From NCBI RefSeq assembly GCF_030246865.1, contig NZ_CP126738.1, forward strand, positions 3,224,001-3,288,000: 64,000 bases of DNA. Reading direction: 5' to 3'. Position 1 is the stretch's first letter. Every line of letters begins with the position of its first letter. The translations under genes and the position numbers were made by a program. The DNA comes from Microbacterium sp. zg-B96 (GTDB taxonomy: Bacteria > Actinomycetota > Actinomycetes > Actinomycetales > Microbacteriaceae). The notes under the pieces were generated by a model. It saw only the letters and a list, made by a program, of their open reading frames with translations. It was not told the origin of the DNA and ran no database searches. This document shows, one piece after another, positions 23,269-32,834 of the stretch.

Positions 23269-23681
23269 CGCCACGACGCCCGCCCTCCCCCGGATGCGTC
23301 CCACTCCGTGACCAGGCGCGCCGGAGCGGTCACCCGAAACGACGCGTCGATCAGCTCGGCGATCTCGTCCCAGCCGGCATCGGCGAGGTCGATGCCGAGC
23401 CAGCCCGACGCTCCGAGAGACCCGGGAACGAAAAAGCGGTCGTCCGCGCGCAGCGCCGGTTCGTCATCGGGATCGGGCCGTACCAGGATCGCGTGATCAT
23501 GGCTGAGCCAATCGCCCTTGCCGCGCCGCTGGCCCCCGCCGAAGTAGCAGAACGTGCGAACGGTGAAGAAGTTCGGCCGGCCGTGACTGATCCGCTCCTG
23601 CGCGCCGGGGTATGCCATGCACACGACCCGCACCCGCTCCAGCAGCGGATCGTCCGGATCGAACATCAGCGGATGCTCCAT
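23265..23681 (-). CDS. MmcQ/YjbR family protein, second copy
   Basis: The 138-residue protein shows the YjbR pattern AYPGAQERISHGRPNFF, CYFGGG and a C-terminal ELIDASFRVTAPARLV. It is coupled to the NTF2-like gene by a four-base overlap. An internal ATG at codon 6 is an alternative start. Function is unknown. Confidence 0.78.
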   Translation of the reverse strand: MEHPLMFDPDDPLLERVRVVCMAYPGAQERISHGRPNFFTVRTFCYFGGGQRRGKGDWLSHDHAILVRPDPDDEPALRADDRFFVPGSLGASGWLGIDLADAGWDEIAELIDASFRVTAPARLVTEWDASGGGRASWR

Positions 23682-23730
23682 GCCGACATCCTGTCGCGCT
23701 CACGGCGGCCGGACCACCCCGAGCGCCACA

Positions 23731-23797
23731 CGAGAAACCACTTCTCGGATGAGAAATCACGCATCGCGTGGTTTCTCATCCAGAATGTGGTTTCTCG
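23731..23797. repeat. Nested palindromic element (67 bp)
   Basis: The outer arms CGAGAAACCAC (23731-23741) and GTGGTTTCTCG (23787-23797) are perfect complements. The inner arms GGATGAGAAATCACGC (23747-23762) and GCGTGGTTTCTCATCC (23766-23781) pair with one G-T wobble around a 3-base loop. Inner and outer arms share the GAGAAACCAC word. It lies 24 bases after the stop of the next minus-strand gene, so it may terminate that transcript. Confidence 0.85.
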
Positions 23798-23820
23798 ACG
23801 GCGGCGGCGAGCGCCACGGC

Positions 23821-24735
23821 TCAGTAGACGTACTCCATGAGCTCGACGCCGAGGGTGCGGAAGGCGTCGTGGGCGCGCAACCGGTGCGCGATCGACAGAT
23901 CGTCGAACGCCACCAGCAGGGCATAGGCCACGCCGGCGCGGGGACCGGCGAGCACGCCGGCCTCGGAGCGGATGCCGTCACCTCGCCCGGTCTTGTTGAC
24001 GAACAGCAGCCCGTGGGCGTCGTCCTCGTGCGCGAACGGGTCAAGACCGGTAGCGGATGCCACCAGGGTGAGATCCACGTTGAGGCTCAGCCACTCCGAC
24101 ACCTGCGCGCTGACCCCGGGCGAGACGGTCTGCGTGTTGACGAGGGAGGCGAACAGCGACGCGAACTCCCGCGCGGTGCCGACGGCCACGTGCGGGGCGT
24201 CGTCGGGCCCGCGCTCGTTGCGGAATCCATCGAGCAGCGCCGTCTGGTCCAGCCCCAGCTCCTCGAGGCGGGCGCGCACCGCGTCCAGTCCGACCCGGCC
24301 GAGCAGCGCGTTGGCAGCCAGCGCGTCGCCGGTGGCCGAGGCGAGCACGGCGAGGTCGGCCAACGGCAGTGCCGGCGCCAGCAGGTGCTGCCACACTCCC
24401 GCCACCGCCACCCGCGGCAACCGTTCCCGGTCGATGATCTCGAGCCGGTCCAGCCGGCCCTCCTCGAACGCCGCCGCCGTCTCGATGAGCAGCGGCACGA
24501 TTCCAAGCCCTGCCACCGGCAGGGTCTCGTGGTCGTCCCCCGCGAGCAGGGTCGCCCCGCTGTCCAGGTCATCCACCCGCACCGACACGCGCGCGCCGGA
24601 GGCGGCGAGGTCGTCCAGGGCCTTCCAGGTCGCCGTGAACGAGCGGCGTGTGGCAGCCGCGCGACGCGGCCGGCGGTGGCCGCCGCGACGCGATTGCTGC
24701 GTCTCGCTGCTGCGTTGCGGGTCGGGGATGCCCAC
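23821..24735 (-). CDS. Beta-lactamase-fold protein lacking catalytic residues
   Basis: The 304-residue protein follows the class A beta-lactamase/serine hydrolase layout. The SxxK position reads GLGI (in VAGLGIVPLLIE) and the SDN position reads TGD (in SATGDALAANALL), while KTG is kept in VNKTGRGDG. The nucleophile Ser and general-base Lys are therefore missing, so hydrolase activity is unlikely; binding or regulation is possible. No signal peptide is evident. GTG 24735 follows GGAAGG at about nine bases. Confidence 0.72.
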   Translation of the reverse strand: MGIPDPQRSSETQQSRRGGHRRPRRAAATRRSFTATWKALDDLAASGARVSVRVDDLDSGATLLAGDDHETLPVAGLGIVPLLIETAAAFEEGRLDRLEIIDRERLPRVAVAGVWQHLLAPALPLADLAVLASATGDALAANALLGRVGLDAVRARLEELGLDQTALLDGFRNERGPDDAPHVAVGTAREFASLFASLVNTQTVSPGVSAQVSEWLSLNVDLTLVASATGLDPFAHEDDAHGLLFVNKTGRGDGIRSEAGVLAGPRAGVAYALLVAFDDLSIAHRLRAHDAFRTLGVELMEYVY

Positions 24736-24803
24736 GCGTGCGTCCTTCCACTGACGAGGCGATGCGCTCACATCGATCGTACGTCTGGGTGAAGCGGCGA
24801 GGG

Positions 24804-26786
24804 TTACCAGATGGTTACGCGTTCCTCCGGGGGCAGCCAGAGCGCGTCGCCTTCGGTGACGTCGAAGGCGTCGTAGTACGCGTCGATGTTGCGCACGATC
24901 TGGTTGCAGCGGAACTCGTTGGGCGCGTGCGGGTCGATCGTCAGCAGCCGGATCGTCTCGGCATCCCGTCCCTTCTGCTGCCAGATCTGCGCCCAGCTCA
25001 GCAGCAGACGCTGGATGCCGGTGTACCCGTCGATCACGGGCGCGTCGACCGGGTCGCCGTCGATGCCCGCACCGCGCGACAACGCGTATGCCTTGAGCGC
25101 GATGCCCAGGCCCCCCAGGTCGCCGATGTTCTCGCCGATCGTGAGGGCGCCGTTGACGTGATGGTCGGGTGTGAGCCCTTCGGGCACGAGCTTGTCGAAC
25201 TGGGCGATGAGGGTGGCGGTGCGCTCCTCGAAGGCGGCACGGTCGGCATCCGTCCACCAGTCGCGCAGCGACCCGTCGCCGTCGAAACGGCTGCCCTGGT
25301 CATCGAAGCCGTGACCGATCTCGTGACCGATCACCGCGCCGATGCCGCCGTAGTTTGCCGCCGCGTCGCGGTCGGCGTCGAAGAACGGGTACTGCAGGAT
25401 CGCGGCGGGGAACACGATCTCGTTCATGAGCGGGTTGTAGTAGGCGTTCACCGTCTGCGGCGTCATGAACCATTCGTCGCGGTCGACGCTCTGGCCCACC
25501 CGCGCCACCTGGCGGTCGTGCTCCCAGACATGCGCGCGCCGCACGTTGCCGAGGAGGTCGCCGGCGTCGATGTCGAGGGTCGCGTAGTCCTTCCACTTGA
25601 CCGGGAAGCCGATCTTGGGGGTGAAGGCGTCGAGCTTGGCCAGGGCGCGCTCCCGGGTCTCGGGGCTCATCCACTCCAGGCCCCGGATCGACTGCCGGTA
25701 GGCCTCGACGAGGTTGGCGACCAGTTCGTCCATCGCCATCTTCGCGGCGGGCGGGAAGTGACGCTCGACGTACACCTTGCCGACGGCCTCACCCAGCGCC
25801 GCCTCGACGAGACCGACGCCACGCTTCCACCGGTCACGGTTGACCGGAACGCCGGTCAGCTGCGTGCCGTAGAAGGAGAAGTTCTCCTCGACGAACTCGT
25901 CGGACAGGAACGCCGCCGAGCCGTGGACGATGTGCAGCCGCAGCCACGCCTTCCAGTCCTCGAGCCGCTCGGGCACGAGCAGAGTACCGAGCCCCTCGAG
26001 GTAGGACGGCTGGTTGACGTTGACCTCAGCGAACGCCTCGCGGCGCCCCGGCGCGAGGGCGTCGAGCCAGGGGTCGAGGTCGACCGCTACCAGCGAGCGG
26101 ATGTCGTCCCAGGTCTTGAGGTTGTAGGTGGCCACGGCGTCGCGGCTGCGCACCTTGTCCCAGTGGTGGGCGGCCAGCTCGGTCTCCAGCGCCACGACCC
26201 GGTCGGCCTGCGCGGCGGCATCGGCCACCCCCGCCAGCTCCAGGATGCGCTGCACGTGCGCGCGGTGCGCGGTGCGGGTCTCGGCGAAGGACTCCAGCCG
26301 GTAGTAGCTCTCGTCCGGGAGGGACAGCCCGCTCTGCAACGCGAAGGGGACGTAGCGCTGCGGGTTGCCGGGGTCGGGCTCGATGTACAGGCCGATGAAA
26401 CCGCCCACGCCATCGCGTTCGAGCCCGCCGACGGTGGCCAGCAGCTCCGGGATCGACGAGATCGCGTCCACGCCGTCCAGGTGCGGCCGCAGCGGCTCGG
26501 CGCCGAGTTCGGCGATGCGCTCGGTGTCCATGAAGCTCGTGTACAGGTCGCCGATCTTGCGCGACTCGGTGCCCGGCTGCGCATCCTGCGCCTCTTCGAT
26601 GATCGCGCGGACGTCCTTCTCGGCCTGCTCGGCGATGAGGTGGAACGATCCCCAACGCGCCTTGTCGTCGGGGATCTCGGTGCGAGCCAGCCACGCGCCG
26701 TTGACGTGGCGGAACAGGTCGTCCTGGGGGCGGATCTCGGGGCTCAGATCGTCGAGCGCGAGGCCGGAGGGGAGGGCGTCGGTCAT
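24804..26786 (-). CDS. pepO: M13 family zinc metallopeptidase
   Basis: The 660-residue neprilysin-type peptidase has the zinc motif GHEIGHGFDD (HExxH), the third ligand Glu in GENIGDLGG, the substrate motif NAYYNPLMNEIVFPAAIL and a C-terminal CNQIVRN, all standard for M13. The N terminus (PQDDLFRHVNGAWL) shows no signal peptide, as in cytoplasmic bacterial PepO. It cleaves small peptides and would complement the peptide importer nearby. Start ATG 26786 follows TATCCT by six bases. Confidence 0.93.
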   Translation of the reverse strand: MTDALPSGLALDDLSPEIRPQDDLFRHVNGAWLARTEIPDDKARWGSFHLIAEQAEKDVRAIIEEAQDAQPGTESRKIGDLYTSFMDTERIAELGAEPLRPHLDGVDAISSIPELLATVGGLERDGVGGFIGLYIEPDPGNPQRYVPFALQSGLSLPDESYYRLESFAETRTAHRAHVQRILELAGVADAAAQADRVVALETELAAHHWDKVRSRDAVATYNLKTWDDIRSLVAVDLDPWLDALAPGRREAFAEVNVNQPSYLEGLGTLLVPERLEDWKAWLRLHIVHGSAAFLSDEFVEENFSFYGTQLTGVPVNRDRWKRGVGLVEAALGEAVGKVYVERHFPPAAKMAMDELVANLVEAYRQSIRGLEWMSPETRERALAKLDAFTPKIGFPVKWKDYATLDIDAGDLLGNVRRAHVWEHDRQVARVGQSVDRDEWFMTPQTVNAYYNPLMNEIVFPAAILQYPFFDADRDAAANYGGIGAVIGHEIGHGFDDQGSRFDGDGSLRDWWTDADRAAFEERTATLIAQFDKLVPEGLTPDHHVNGALTIGENIGDLGGLGIALKAYALSRGAGIDGDPVDAPVIDGYTGIQRLLLSWAQIWQQKGRDAETIRLLTIDPHAPNEFRCNQIVRNIDAYYDAFDVTEGDALWLPPEERVTIW

Positions 26787-26792
26787 GCGTCC

Positions 26793-26798
26793 AGGATA
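26793..26798 (-). promoter_or_regulatory. Leaderless -10 box of pepO
   Basis: TATCCT on the minus strand, six bases before ATG 26786. No ribosome binding site is seen. Confidence 0.5.
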
Positions 26799-26832
26799 GG
26801 GGGCACGCGGATGCCGGCCGGTCGCGACCGGT

Positions 26833-27555
26833 TCAGCGGACGATGCGCATGCGCAGCACGTCGGTGTGCTGCACCGTGACGCCGTGGGCGAGACAGGTGT
26901 CGTCATCGGACAGGGTGAACTGCTCGGTGCGCAGCACCGGCGCGCCCACCGCGATGCGCAGGTCGGCCGCCTCGAGTTCACGCGCGGCGACCGCCTCCAC
27001 CTCGGTGGAGGTGTGCGTCACGATGCCGGGGATGTGCGCGTCGAGCATGTCGAACAGGCCCGACTCCAGACTCGTCATCGCGCTCGGGTCGATCGTGACG
27101 CCGCCGATCGTCGTGGGAATGTGCTCGATCATGAGCGCCGAGGGCACGCCGTCCACGGCGAACAGCCGCTCCACGCGCCAGACCTGCTCGTCCGGCCCGG
27201 TGCGCAGGGCCCGCGCTGCCGTCGGCTCCGGGGTCGCCAGTTCGTAGTGCGCGCGCAGCAGTGCCACCTCGTGCCCGGCTGCCCGCACCCGCTCGCGATA
27301 CGACTCGATCGCCGCCATGCTCAGCGACGACGTGGACCGCGGCACGCTGACGAACGTGCCTACCCCCCACGTGCGGGTGACCGCCCCCTCGGCCGCGAGC
27401 GTGCCGAGGGCCTCGCGCACCGAACCACGACTGACGTCGAGGCCCTCGGCGAGCTGCTTCTCGTTCGGCAGTCGATCGCCGATCTGATATTGCGTGGCGA
27501 TGAGCTGTCGCAACTGTGCGACCGTGCTGTCCACAACGCTGTCACGCTTGGCCAT
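26833..27555 (-). CDS. GntR family regulator with UTRA domain (HutC type)
   Basis: The 240-residue protein has an N-terminal winged helix (QYQIGDRLPNEKQLAEGLDV, SRGSVREALGTL, wing GVGTFVSVP) followed by a UTRA ligand-binding domain (VWRVERLFAVDGVPSALMIEHIP begins it). It is the last gene after the dipeptide operon, 45 bases downstream of the second M19 gene. It probably represses that operon in response to a peptide or amino-acid derivative, by analogy with HutC-type control. No operator was identified. Confidence 0.88.
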   Translation of the reverse strand: MAKRDSVVDSTVAQLRQLIATQYQIGDRLPNEKQLAEGLDVSRGSVREALGTLAAEGAVTRTWGVGTFVSVPRSTSSLSMAAIESYRERVRAAGHEVALLRAHYELATPEPTAARALRTGPDEQVWRVERLFAVDGVPSALMIEHIPTTIGGVTIDPSAMTSLESGLFDMLDAHIPGIVTHTSTEVEAVAARELEAADLRIAVGAPVLRTEQFTLSDDDTCLAHGVTVQHTDVLRMRIVR

Positions 27556-27600
27556 CGGATCCCATCACTGAAGGTCGCTGAACACCGCCCTGCTCCGGTT

Positions 27601-28821
27601 CTACCAGACCTCGTCCAGCACGCGCAGGGCATTTCCGCCGAGGACCTTGACGATGTCCTCGTCGCTGTACCCGTTGGCGACCAGCCAAGAGGTGATGTTC
27701 CAGAAGTTCTCCCCCGGGTTCTCCAGTCCCTCGACGTATTCGACGCGGGGGTGCGCGATGCCGTCGGGGGACTTCTGCGCGTAGTTTCCGGCGTACGCAC
27801 GGTGCACGGCGACGTGGTCGCCGAACATCGTGTCAGGGCCGAACGACACGTGGTCGATGCCCACGAGATCGACGCAGTAGCGGAAGTGGTCCATGACCGA
27901 GTCGATCGAGTGGGTGGGGTGCGCGTCGGAGAGCGTGGTGTGCGGCGCCGCCTCCAGTCCGATCAGCCCGCCGCGCTCGGCGCACGCGATGATCGTCTCG
28001 TCGGACTTCATCCGGTCGATCGGCCACACCGAACGGGCACCGGCGTGGGTGATCATCACCGGCACGGCAGAGTGCTCGATGGTCTCCAGGCACGTGCGGT
28101 CACCGGAGTGGGAGATGTCGATGAGCATGCCGAGCTTGTTCATGCGCTCCACGGCACGTCGGCCGAAGTTCGTCAGACCAGCGTCGTCGCGCTCACTGAG
28201 CCCCGAGCCGAGCATGTTGGACTGCGAGTAGGCGATGCCCAGCTGTCGCACCCCGAACCCGTAGAGCATGTCGATGCGGTCCAGCTCGTTCTCGATCATG
28301 GTGGAGCACTCGAAGCCGGCGATCAGCGCCACCGTGCCGTCGCGCTTGGCGTCGCGGATGTCCTGCGTGGACGTGGCCAGGCGCACGTAGTCCTGCTTGG
28401 CGAGGTCGGCCAGGCGGAAGCCGAGCGCGTAGATCATGTCGTCCCACTTCCAGCCGTGCTGGCTGGTGACGCACGAGGCGCCGGCCATGAAGTTGTCGAT
28501 CACGGCGGTGAGCCCGGAGTGGGCGAGCCCGCGATACCCCGTGCGCTGACGGCCGGTGCGGTTGTAGCGACGGATCTGGTCGCCGTCCTCCGGCAGCACG
28601 ATCGCGTGCTCGTGCAGCGACAGCACGATGTTGTCGGCCATCAGGCGTGCCGCGCGCGCGGCATCCGCCTCAGACAGATCGATCCGATACGCGGGCACGC
28701 GGCCCACCTCTTCGGCCAGCTCGAAGTGCTGGTAATCGGCGCCGGGGGCAAGGTAGCCGTACGCCGTGTAGCCGTCGTAGGCGGCGGCGGGGGTGGTGGG
28801 CTGGACGGGGGTGGAGGCCAT
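27601..28821 (-). CDS. M19 (renal dipeptidase family) hydrolase, copy 2
   Basis: The 406-residue M19-type amidohydrolase shows IDISHSGDRT, ITHAGARSVW, GIDHVSFGPDTMFGDH and a bridging Glu region AGFECSTMIENE. The usual N-terminal HxD zinc motif appears as LHEH, so one metal ligand may be changed. It is paralogous over its whole length to the gene at 36319-37521. It starts eight bases after dppF ends and would cleave imported dipeptides or D-amino-acid-containing peptides. Confidence 0.85.
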   Translation of the reverse strand: MASTPVQPTTPAAAYDGYTAYGYLAPGADYQHFELAEEVGRVPAYRIDLSEADAARAARLMADNIVLSLHEHAIVLPEDGDQIRRYNRTGRQRTGYRGLAHSGLTAVIDNFMAGASCVTSQHGWKWDDMIYALGFRLADLAKQDYVRLATSTQDIRDAKRDGTVALIAGFECSTMIENELDRIDMLYGFGVRQLGIAYSQSNMLGSGLSERDDAGLTNFGRRAVERMNKLGMLIDISHSGDRTCLETIEHSAVPVMITHAGARSVWPIDRMKSDETIIACAERGGLIGLEAAPHTTLSDAHPTHSIDSVMDHFRYCVDLVGIDHVSFGPDTMFGDHVAVHRAYAGNYAQKSPDGIAHPRVEYVEGLENPGENFWNITSWLVANGYSDEDIVKVLGGNALRVLDEVW

Positions 28822-28829
28822 GGGTGTTC

Positions 28830-29834
28830 CTAGCGTGCGGTGGTGTTCGTGATGAGCGGGAAGTGGCAGGCGACCTCATCGGTCGTGCCGTGGCGTGGCC
28901 GGAGGACCGGCTCCTCGGTGGCGCAGCGGTCCTGGGCCTTCCAGCAGCGGGTGCGGAACCGACAGCCGCTGGGCGGATCGACCGGGCTGGGCGGGTCTCC
29001 CGCCAACAGCACGCGGGTCGTGCCCCGCAGGGCCGGGTCGGGAATGGGAACCGCCGACAGCAGTGCGGAGGTGTAGGGGTGGGACGGGGTGTCGTACACG
29101 GCGGCGTGATCGCCGATCTCGGCGACCCGGCCGAGGTACATCACGCCGATGCGGTCGGAGATGTGACGGACCACCGACAGGTCGTGCGCGATGAAGACGT
29201 AGGCCAGCCCGAGTTCGCGCTGCAGGCTCTGGAAGAGGTTGACCACCTGCGCCTGCACCGACACGTCCAGTGCCGAGACGGGCTCATCGCAGACGATGAC
29301 CTCCGGCTCCAGCGTGAGGGCGCGCGCGATGCCGATGCGCTGCCGCTGACCGCCGGAGAACTGGAACGGGTACCGGTCGAGGTGATCGGGGTTGAGCCCG
29401 ACAAGTTCCACCAGCTCCCGGATGCGCGCTTCACGGCGGGCGCGAGGCACCTGCTCGGGGTGGATGTGGAACGGCTGCAGCAGCGTCTCGCGCACCGTGC
29501 GGCGCGGGTTCAGCGACGAATACGGGTCCTGCAGCACGATCTGCACGCGGCGGCGCATGTCGTCGCGTGCCTTTCCGCGCAGCCGGTGCAGGTCGGCGCC
29601 GCGGAAGCGGACGCTGCCGGAGGTCGGCGTCTCCAGCCCCACGATGGTGCGCGCCAGGGTCGACTTGCCGCACCCCGACTCGCCCACGATGCCGAGCGTC
29701 TCGCCCTTGCGCAGGTCGAAGCTCACCCCGTCGAGGGCACGGACGACCTTGCCGCGCCCGCCGAAGCGGGCACCGCCCATCCCGAAGTGCTTCGTCAGCG
29801 CATCCACGCTCAGCACCACTTCACGCTCGTCCAA
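28830..29834 (-). CDS. dppF: Dipeptide/oligopeptide ABC transporter ATPase, DppF type
   Basis: The 334-residue ATPase has Walker [15 protein letters not shown], signature [15 protein letters not shown], Walker [15 protein letters not shown] and the C-terminal oligo_HPY cysteines ([14 protein letters not shown]). The start is TTG 29834: GGGAGGAGG (29842-29850) lies inside the end of dppD at ideal spacing, giving a 14-base overlap. Confidence 0.92.
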   Translation of the reverse strand: MDEREVVLSVDALTKHFGMGGARFGGRGKVVRALDGVSFDLRKGETLGIVGESGCGKSTLARTIVGLETPTSGSVRFRGADLHRLRGKARDDMRRRVQIVLQDPYSSLNPRRTVRETLLQPFHIHPEQVPRARREARIRELVELVGLNPDHLDRYPFQFSGGQRQRIGIARALTLEPEVIVCDEPVSALDVSVQAQVVNLFQSLQRELGLAYVFIAHDLSVVRHISDRIGVMYLGRVAEIGDHAAVYDTPSHPYTSALLSAVPIPDPALRGTTRVLLAGDPPSPVDPPSGCRFRTRCWKAQDRCATEEPVLRPRHGTTDEVACHFPLITNTTAR

Positions 29835-30816
29835 CGAGCACCTCCTCCCGGCGGTGGCATGCGGATACCCGCGCCCCCGCCTCCCCCGGCGACACCAGCG
29901 CCGGGCGCTCGGTCGCGCAGATCGCGATGGCCGACTCGCACCGCGGGCGGAAGGAGCACCCCGGCCCGAGGTCGAGCAGGTTGGGCGGTGCGCCCGGAAT
30001 GGCCCACAGGCTGTCGTCGTCGCGGTCGGGGCGCGGCATCGAGCGCAGCAGACCGCGGGTGTACGGGTGCGCGGGACGCTCGAACAGCTCGAAGATCGTG
30101 CCCCGCTCGACCAGCCGGCCGGCGTACATGACGGCCACCTGGTCGGCGACTTCGGCCACGACACCCAGGTCGTGGGTGATCAGCACCAGGCCCATTCCGG
30201 TTTCGGCCTGCAGCTGCACCAGCAGCTCCATGATCTGCGCCTGCACCGTCACATCCAGCGCGGTGGTCGGCTCGTCGGCGATCAGCACCTGCGGGTCCAG
30301 CGCGATCGCCATCGCGATCATGATGCGCTGGCGCATGCCGCCGGAGAACTGGTGCGGGTAGTCCTTCGCCCGCTGAGCGGCGGCGGGGATGCGCACCCGG
30401 TTCATCAGCTCGACGGCGCGATCCCACGCCTCCCGGCGCTTCATGCCGCGGCGCACGCGCAGCAGCTCCGCGATCTGGCCGCCGACGGTGTAGACCGGGT
30501 TCAGCGCCGACAGGGCGTCCTGGAACACCATCGCGATGCCCTCGGCGCTCACGGCCCGGCGGCTGGCGGCATCCATCGTCAGCAGGTCGCGACCGTCGAG
30601 GATGATCTCACCACCGGTCACCCGCCCTGGTGGGGTGTCCAGCAGTCCCATGATGGTCTGCGCCGTGACGGACTTGCCCGATCCTGATTCGCCGAGGATG
30701 GCGAGCGTACTGCCGGCAGGCAGATCGAAGCTGACGTCCTGCACGGCCTTGACGACGCCGTCGCGGGTGCGGAACTCGACCGACAGATCGCGGACGCTGA
30801 GGATGGGTTCGGTCAC
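29821..30816 (-). CDS. dppD: Dipeptide/oligopeptide ABC transporter ATPase, DppD type
   Basis: The 331-residue ATPase has Walker [15 protein letters not shown], signature [15 protein letters not shown], Walker [15 protein letters not shown] and the oligo_HPY tail [14 protein letters not shown]. The GTG start at 30816 overlaps the stop of the upstream hydrolase gene (GTGA). It pairs with DppF. Confidence 0.92.
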   Translation of the reverse strand: MTEPILSVRDLSVEFRTRDGVVKAVQDVSFDLPAGSTLAILGESGSGKSVTAQTIMGLLDTPPGRVTGGEIILDGRDLLTMDAASRRAVSAEGIAMVFQDALSALNPVYTVGGQIAELLRVRRGMKRREAWDRAVELMNRVRIPAAAQRAKDYPHQFSGGMRQRIMIAMAIALDPQVLIADEPTTALDVTVQAQIMELLVQLQAETGMGLVLITHDLGVVAEVADQVAVMYAGRLVERGTIFELFERPAHPYTRGLLRSMPRPDRDDDSLWAIPGAPPNLLDLGPGCSFRPRCESAIAICATERPALVSPGEAGARVSACHRREEVLVGRA

Positions 30817-31664
30817 CGGCGCACCCCCGCGCGGTCGAGGAAGTCGCGCACGACCGCCTGGAACTTCTCCGGCTCCTCCAGTTGCGGCGAGTGCCCTGAC
30901 TGCTCGAACACGACCAGCTCCGCCGCCGGGATGCCATCGGCGATCGCGGCGGATGCCTGCACCGGCGTACGCCAGTCGTGGCGCCCGACGACGACGAGGG
31001 TGGGGCACTGGATCTCGCCGAGCCGGCCGGTGAGGTCGTAGGCGGGCATGTTCACCCCGAACGCGGCGTTGTGCGTCGCGTAGTGGTAGCTCGTGGCCTG
31101 CGCCTTGCGCTCGGTGGCGGCCGGGTCGTAGGAGTGGTCGTACAGCGGCAGGATGCCACGCCAGTAGCGCTCGAACTCGGTGTTGTCGGCGAAGTGGCCG
31201 GTGCCGATCCGCGAGATCGTCCACTCGTCGATCGTGACCCGGTCGGTGGCACGCGCCCGCTCGACGGCGAGGTGGTCGTAGTCGGTGTTCGCCGCGGTGT
31301 CACGGAGGATGAGCGCCTGCACCCGCTCCGGGTGGGCGAGGGTGTACTCCATCGCGAGGAACCCGCCGTAGGAGCCGCCCGCCATCACGATCGTGTCCAG
31401 GCCCAGGTGCTCCCGGATGGCGTCGATGTCGGCGACCCACTGCGCGTGCGTGTACGGCGGGAGGTCCTCGGACTCCCCGGAGCCGCGGGCGTCGAACGTG
31501 ACGATGCGGTACGCGTCGGCGAAGGGACCGAAGGAGCGCACCGGCTCGGAGCGGGAGCCGAGCCCCGGCGCGCCGTGGTGCACGATGATGGCCGGGGCGT
31601 CGTCGGGCCCGGAGACCTGCAGCTTCAGCCGTGCACCGTTGATGGTGTGGAAGTACTCGCTCAC
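30813..31664 (-). CDS. Proline iminopeptidase-like alpha/beta hydrolase (S33)
   Basis: The 283-residue hydrolase has the oxyanion region HHGAPGLGSRS, the nucleophile elbow GGSYGG, Asp in VVVGRHDWRTP and His in QSGHSPQLEEP, a complete triad. S33 enzymes release N-terminal residues, often proline. It lies in a peptide uptake operon, and its start overlaps the stop of the M24 gene. Cytoplasmic. Confidence 0.88.
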   Translation of the reverse strand: MSEYFHTINGARLKLQVSGPDDAPAIIVHHGAPGLGSRSEPVRSFGPFADAYRIVTFDARGSGESEDLPPYTHAQWVADIDAIREHLGLDTIVMAGGSYGGFLAMEYTLAHPERVQALILRDTAANTDYDHLAVERARATDRVTIDEWTISRIGTGHFADNTEFERYWRGILPLYDHSYDPAATERKAQATSYHYATHNAAFGVNMPAYDLTGRLGEIQCPTLVVVGRHDWRTPVQASAAIADGIPAAELVVFEQSGHSPQLEEPEKFQAVVRDFLDRAGVRR

Positions 31665-32833
31665 GTGATCACGTTCTCCTCGAGTTGGCGCGGATAGCGG
31701 GTGAGGCGTTCAGGGCCGACGGCGGTGACCAGCACCGAGTCGGAGATGCGGTAGCCGGCGTGCCCGGGCACGTAGATCCCCGGTTCGCTGGAGAGGATCA
31801 TCCCCGGCACCAGCACGGTCGGGTCACCGTCCTCGACCCACGGCGGCTCGTGCTGGGCGATCCCGATGCCGTGGCCCAGGCGGTGGCGGATGTACTCGCC
31901 CATCCCGGCGTCGCGGATGACGTCGAGGGCCTCGGCGTTGACGTCCGCGCAGGTGCGACCGACGACCATCGCCTGCGTGCCGACCTCCTGCGCGCGCTGC
32001 GCGACGGCGTAGAACTCCCGCTGCTGGCGGCTGGGGGGACCGATGATGAAGGTGCGCTCGCTCTCGACGAAGCGGCTGGCCACCGCAGCGCCGAGGGACA
32101 GGATGAGGGTGTCGCCCACCTCGAGGCGTCGCCGGGACGGCAGGCCGTGGGGGCGAGCCGCGTTGGGGCCGGCGTACACCAGACCGCCGGCGAGCTTGGT
32201 GGTGTAGATGACGTGCGAGTACTGCGCGTACATGCGGTCGGTGCCGTACGCGATCACATGGCGGGCCAGGTCGCTCTCGGTGGGAAGCGGTGTGCCGCCG
32301 GCCAGCGCCTCTTCGATCAGCCGCCGCCCGGCATCCAGCATGTCGTCGCAGATCTCGGCCGCCTGCCGGTGCAGCGTGATCTCCTCGGGCTCCTTCACGA
32401 CGCGCAGTTCCGACACGACCGCGGTGCGGGTGAAGGTGGTGCCAGGCAGCGCGTCGCCGAGCGCGTCACGGGCGCCGACGCTGAGCGAGGCGGTGACGCC
32501 GACGCGCTCACTGCGCACGCCGAGGTCGCGCAGCGCGGCGGCGAGGTGCGCCTCGGGGCGGGTGGTCCCGGGGTACTCGAAGTAGGTGCGTATCTCGGCC
32601 TGGATGTTCTGGGCCAGCGCGTAGTCGGCATCCAGCTCCGGCATGAGCACGAAGCGCGACCCGTCGGCGCCGAACCACAGGTACACGGGCCGCTCGGTCA
32701 CGGCGTAGAAGAAGCCGATCAGGTAGGCCACGTCCGCCGGCGCGGTGACGATGATGCCGTCGAGGCCCCGTTCGGCCAGGCGCCGCCGCACGCGGTTCTG
32801 CACACGCTCGTAGAACTCATCGGGAAGTCTCAT
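31661..32833 (-). CDS. M24-fold (pita-bread) hydrolase with altered metal ligands
   Basis: The 390-residue protein has an N-terminal creatinase-like domain and a C-terminal M24 domain with HRLGHGIGIAQHEPPWV and SSEPGIYVPGHAGYR. Three of the five metal ligands differ from aminopeptidases: the first Asp site reads SLG, the second reads VESER, and the last Glu reads ISDSVLVT. Such loss is seen in creatinase, which works without metal, so it may be a creatinase-like C-N hydrolase or inactive rather than a Pro aminopeptidase. Its stop overlaps the S33 gene. Confidence 0.8.
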   Translation of the reverse strand: MRLPDEFYERVQNRVRRRLAERGLDGIIVTAPADVAYLIGFFYAVTERPVYLWFGADGSRFVLMPELDADYALAQNIQAEIRTYFEYPGTTRPEAHLAAALRDLGVRSERVGVTASLSVGARDALGDALPGTTFTRTAVVSELRVVKEPEEITLHRQAAEICDDMLDAGRRLIEEALAGGTPLPTESDLARHVIAYGTDRMYAQYSHVIYTTKLAGGLVYAGPNAARPHGLPSRRRLEVGDTLILSLGAAVASRFVESERTFIIGPPSRQQREFYAVAQRAQEVGTQAMVVGRTCADVNAEALDVIRDAGMGEYIRHRLGHGIGIAQHEPPWVEDGDPTVLVPGMILSSEPGIYVPGHAGYRISDSVLVTAVGPERLTRYPRQLEENVIT

Positions 32834-32834
32834 C

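Noticed and set aside
26818..26831. CCGGTCGCGACCGG palindrome as an operator
   Set aside because: It is short, GC-only and near a gene end. Such palindromes are expected by chance at this GC content, so a function is not supported.
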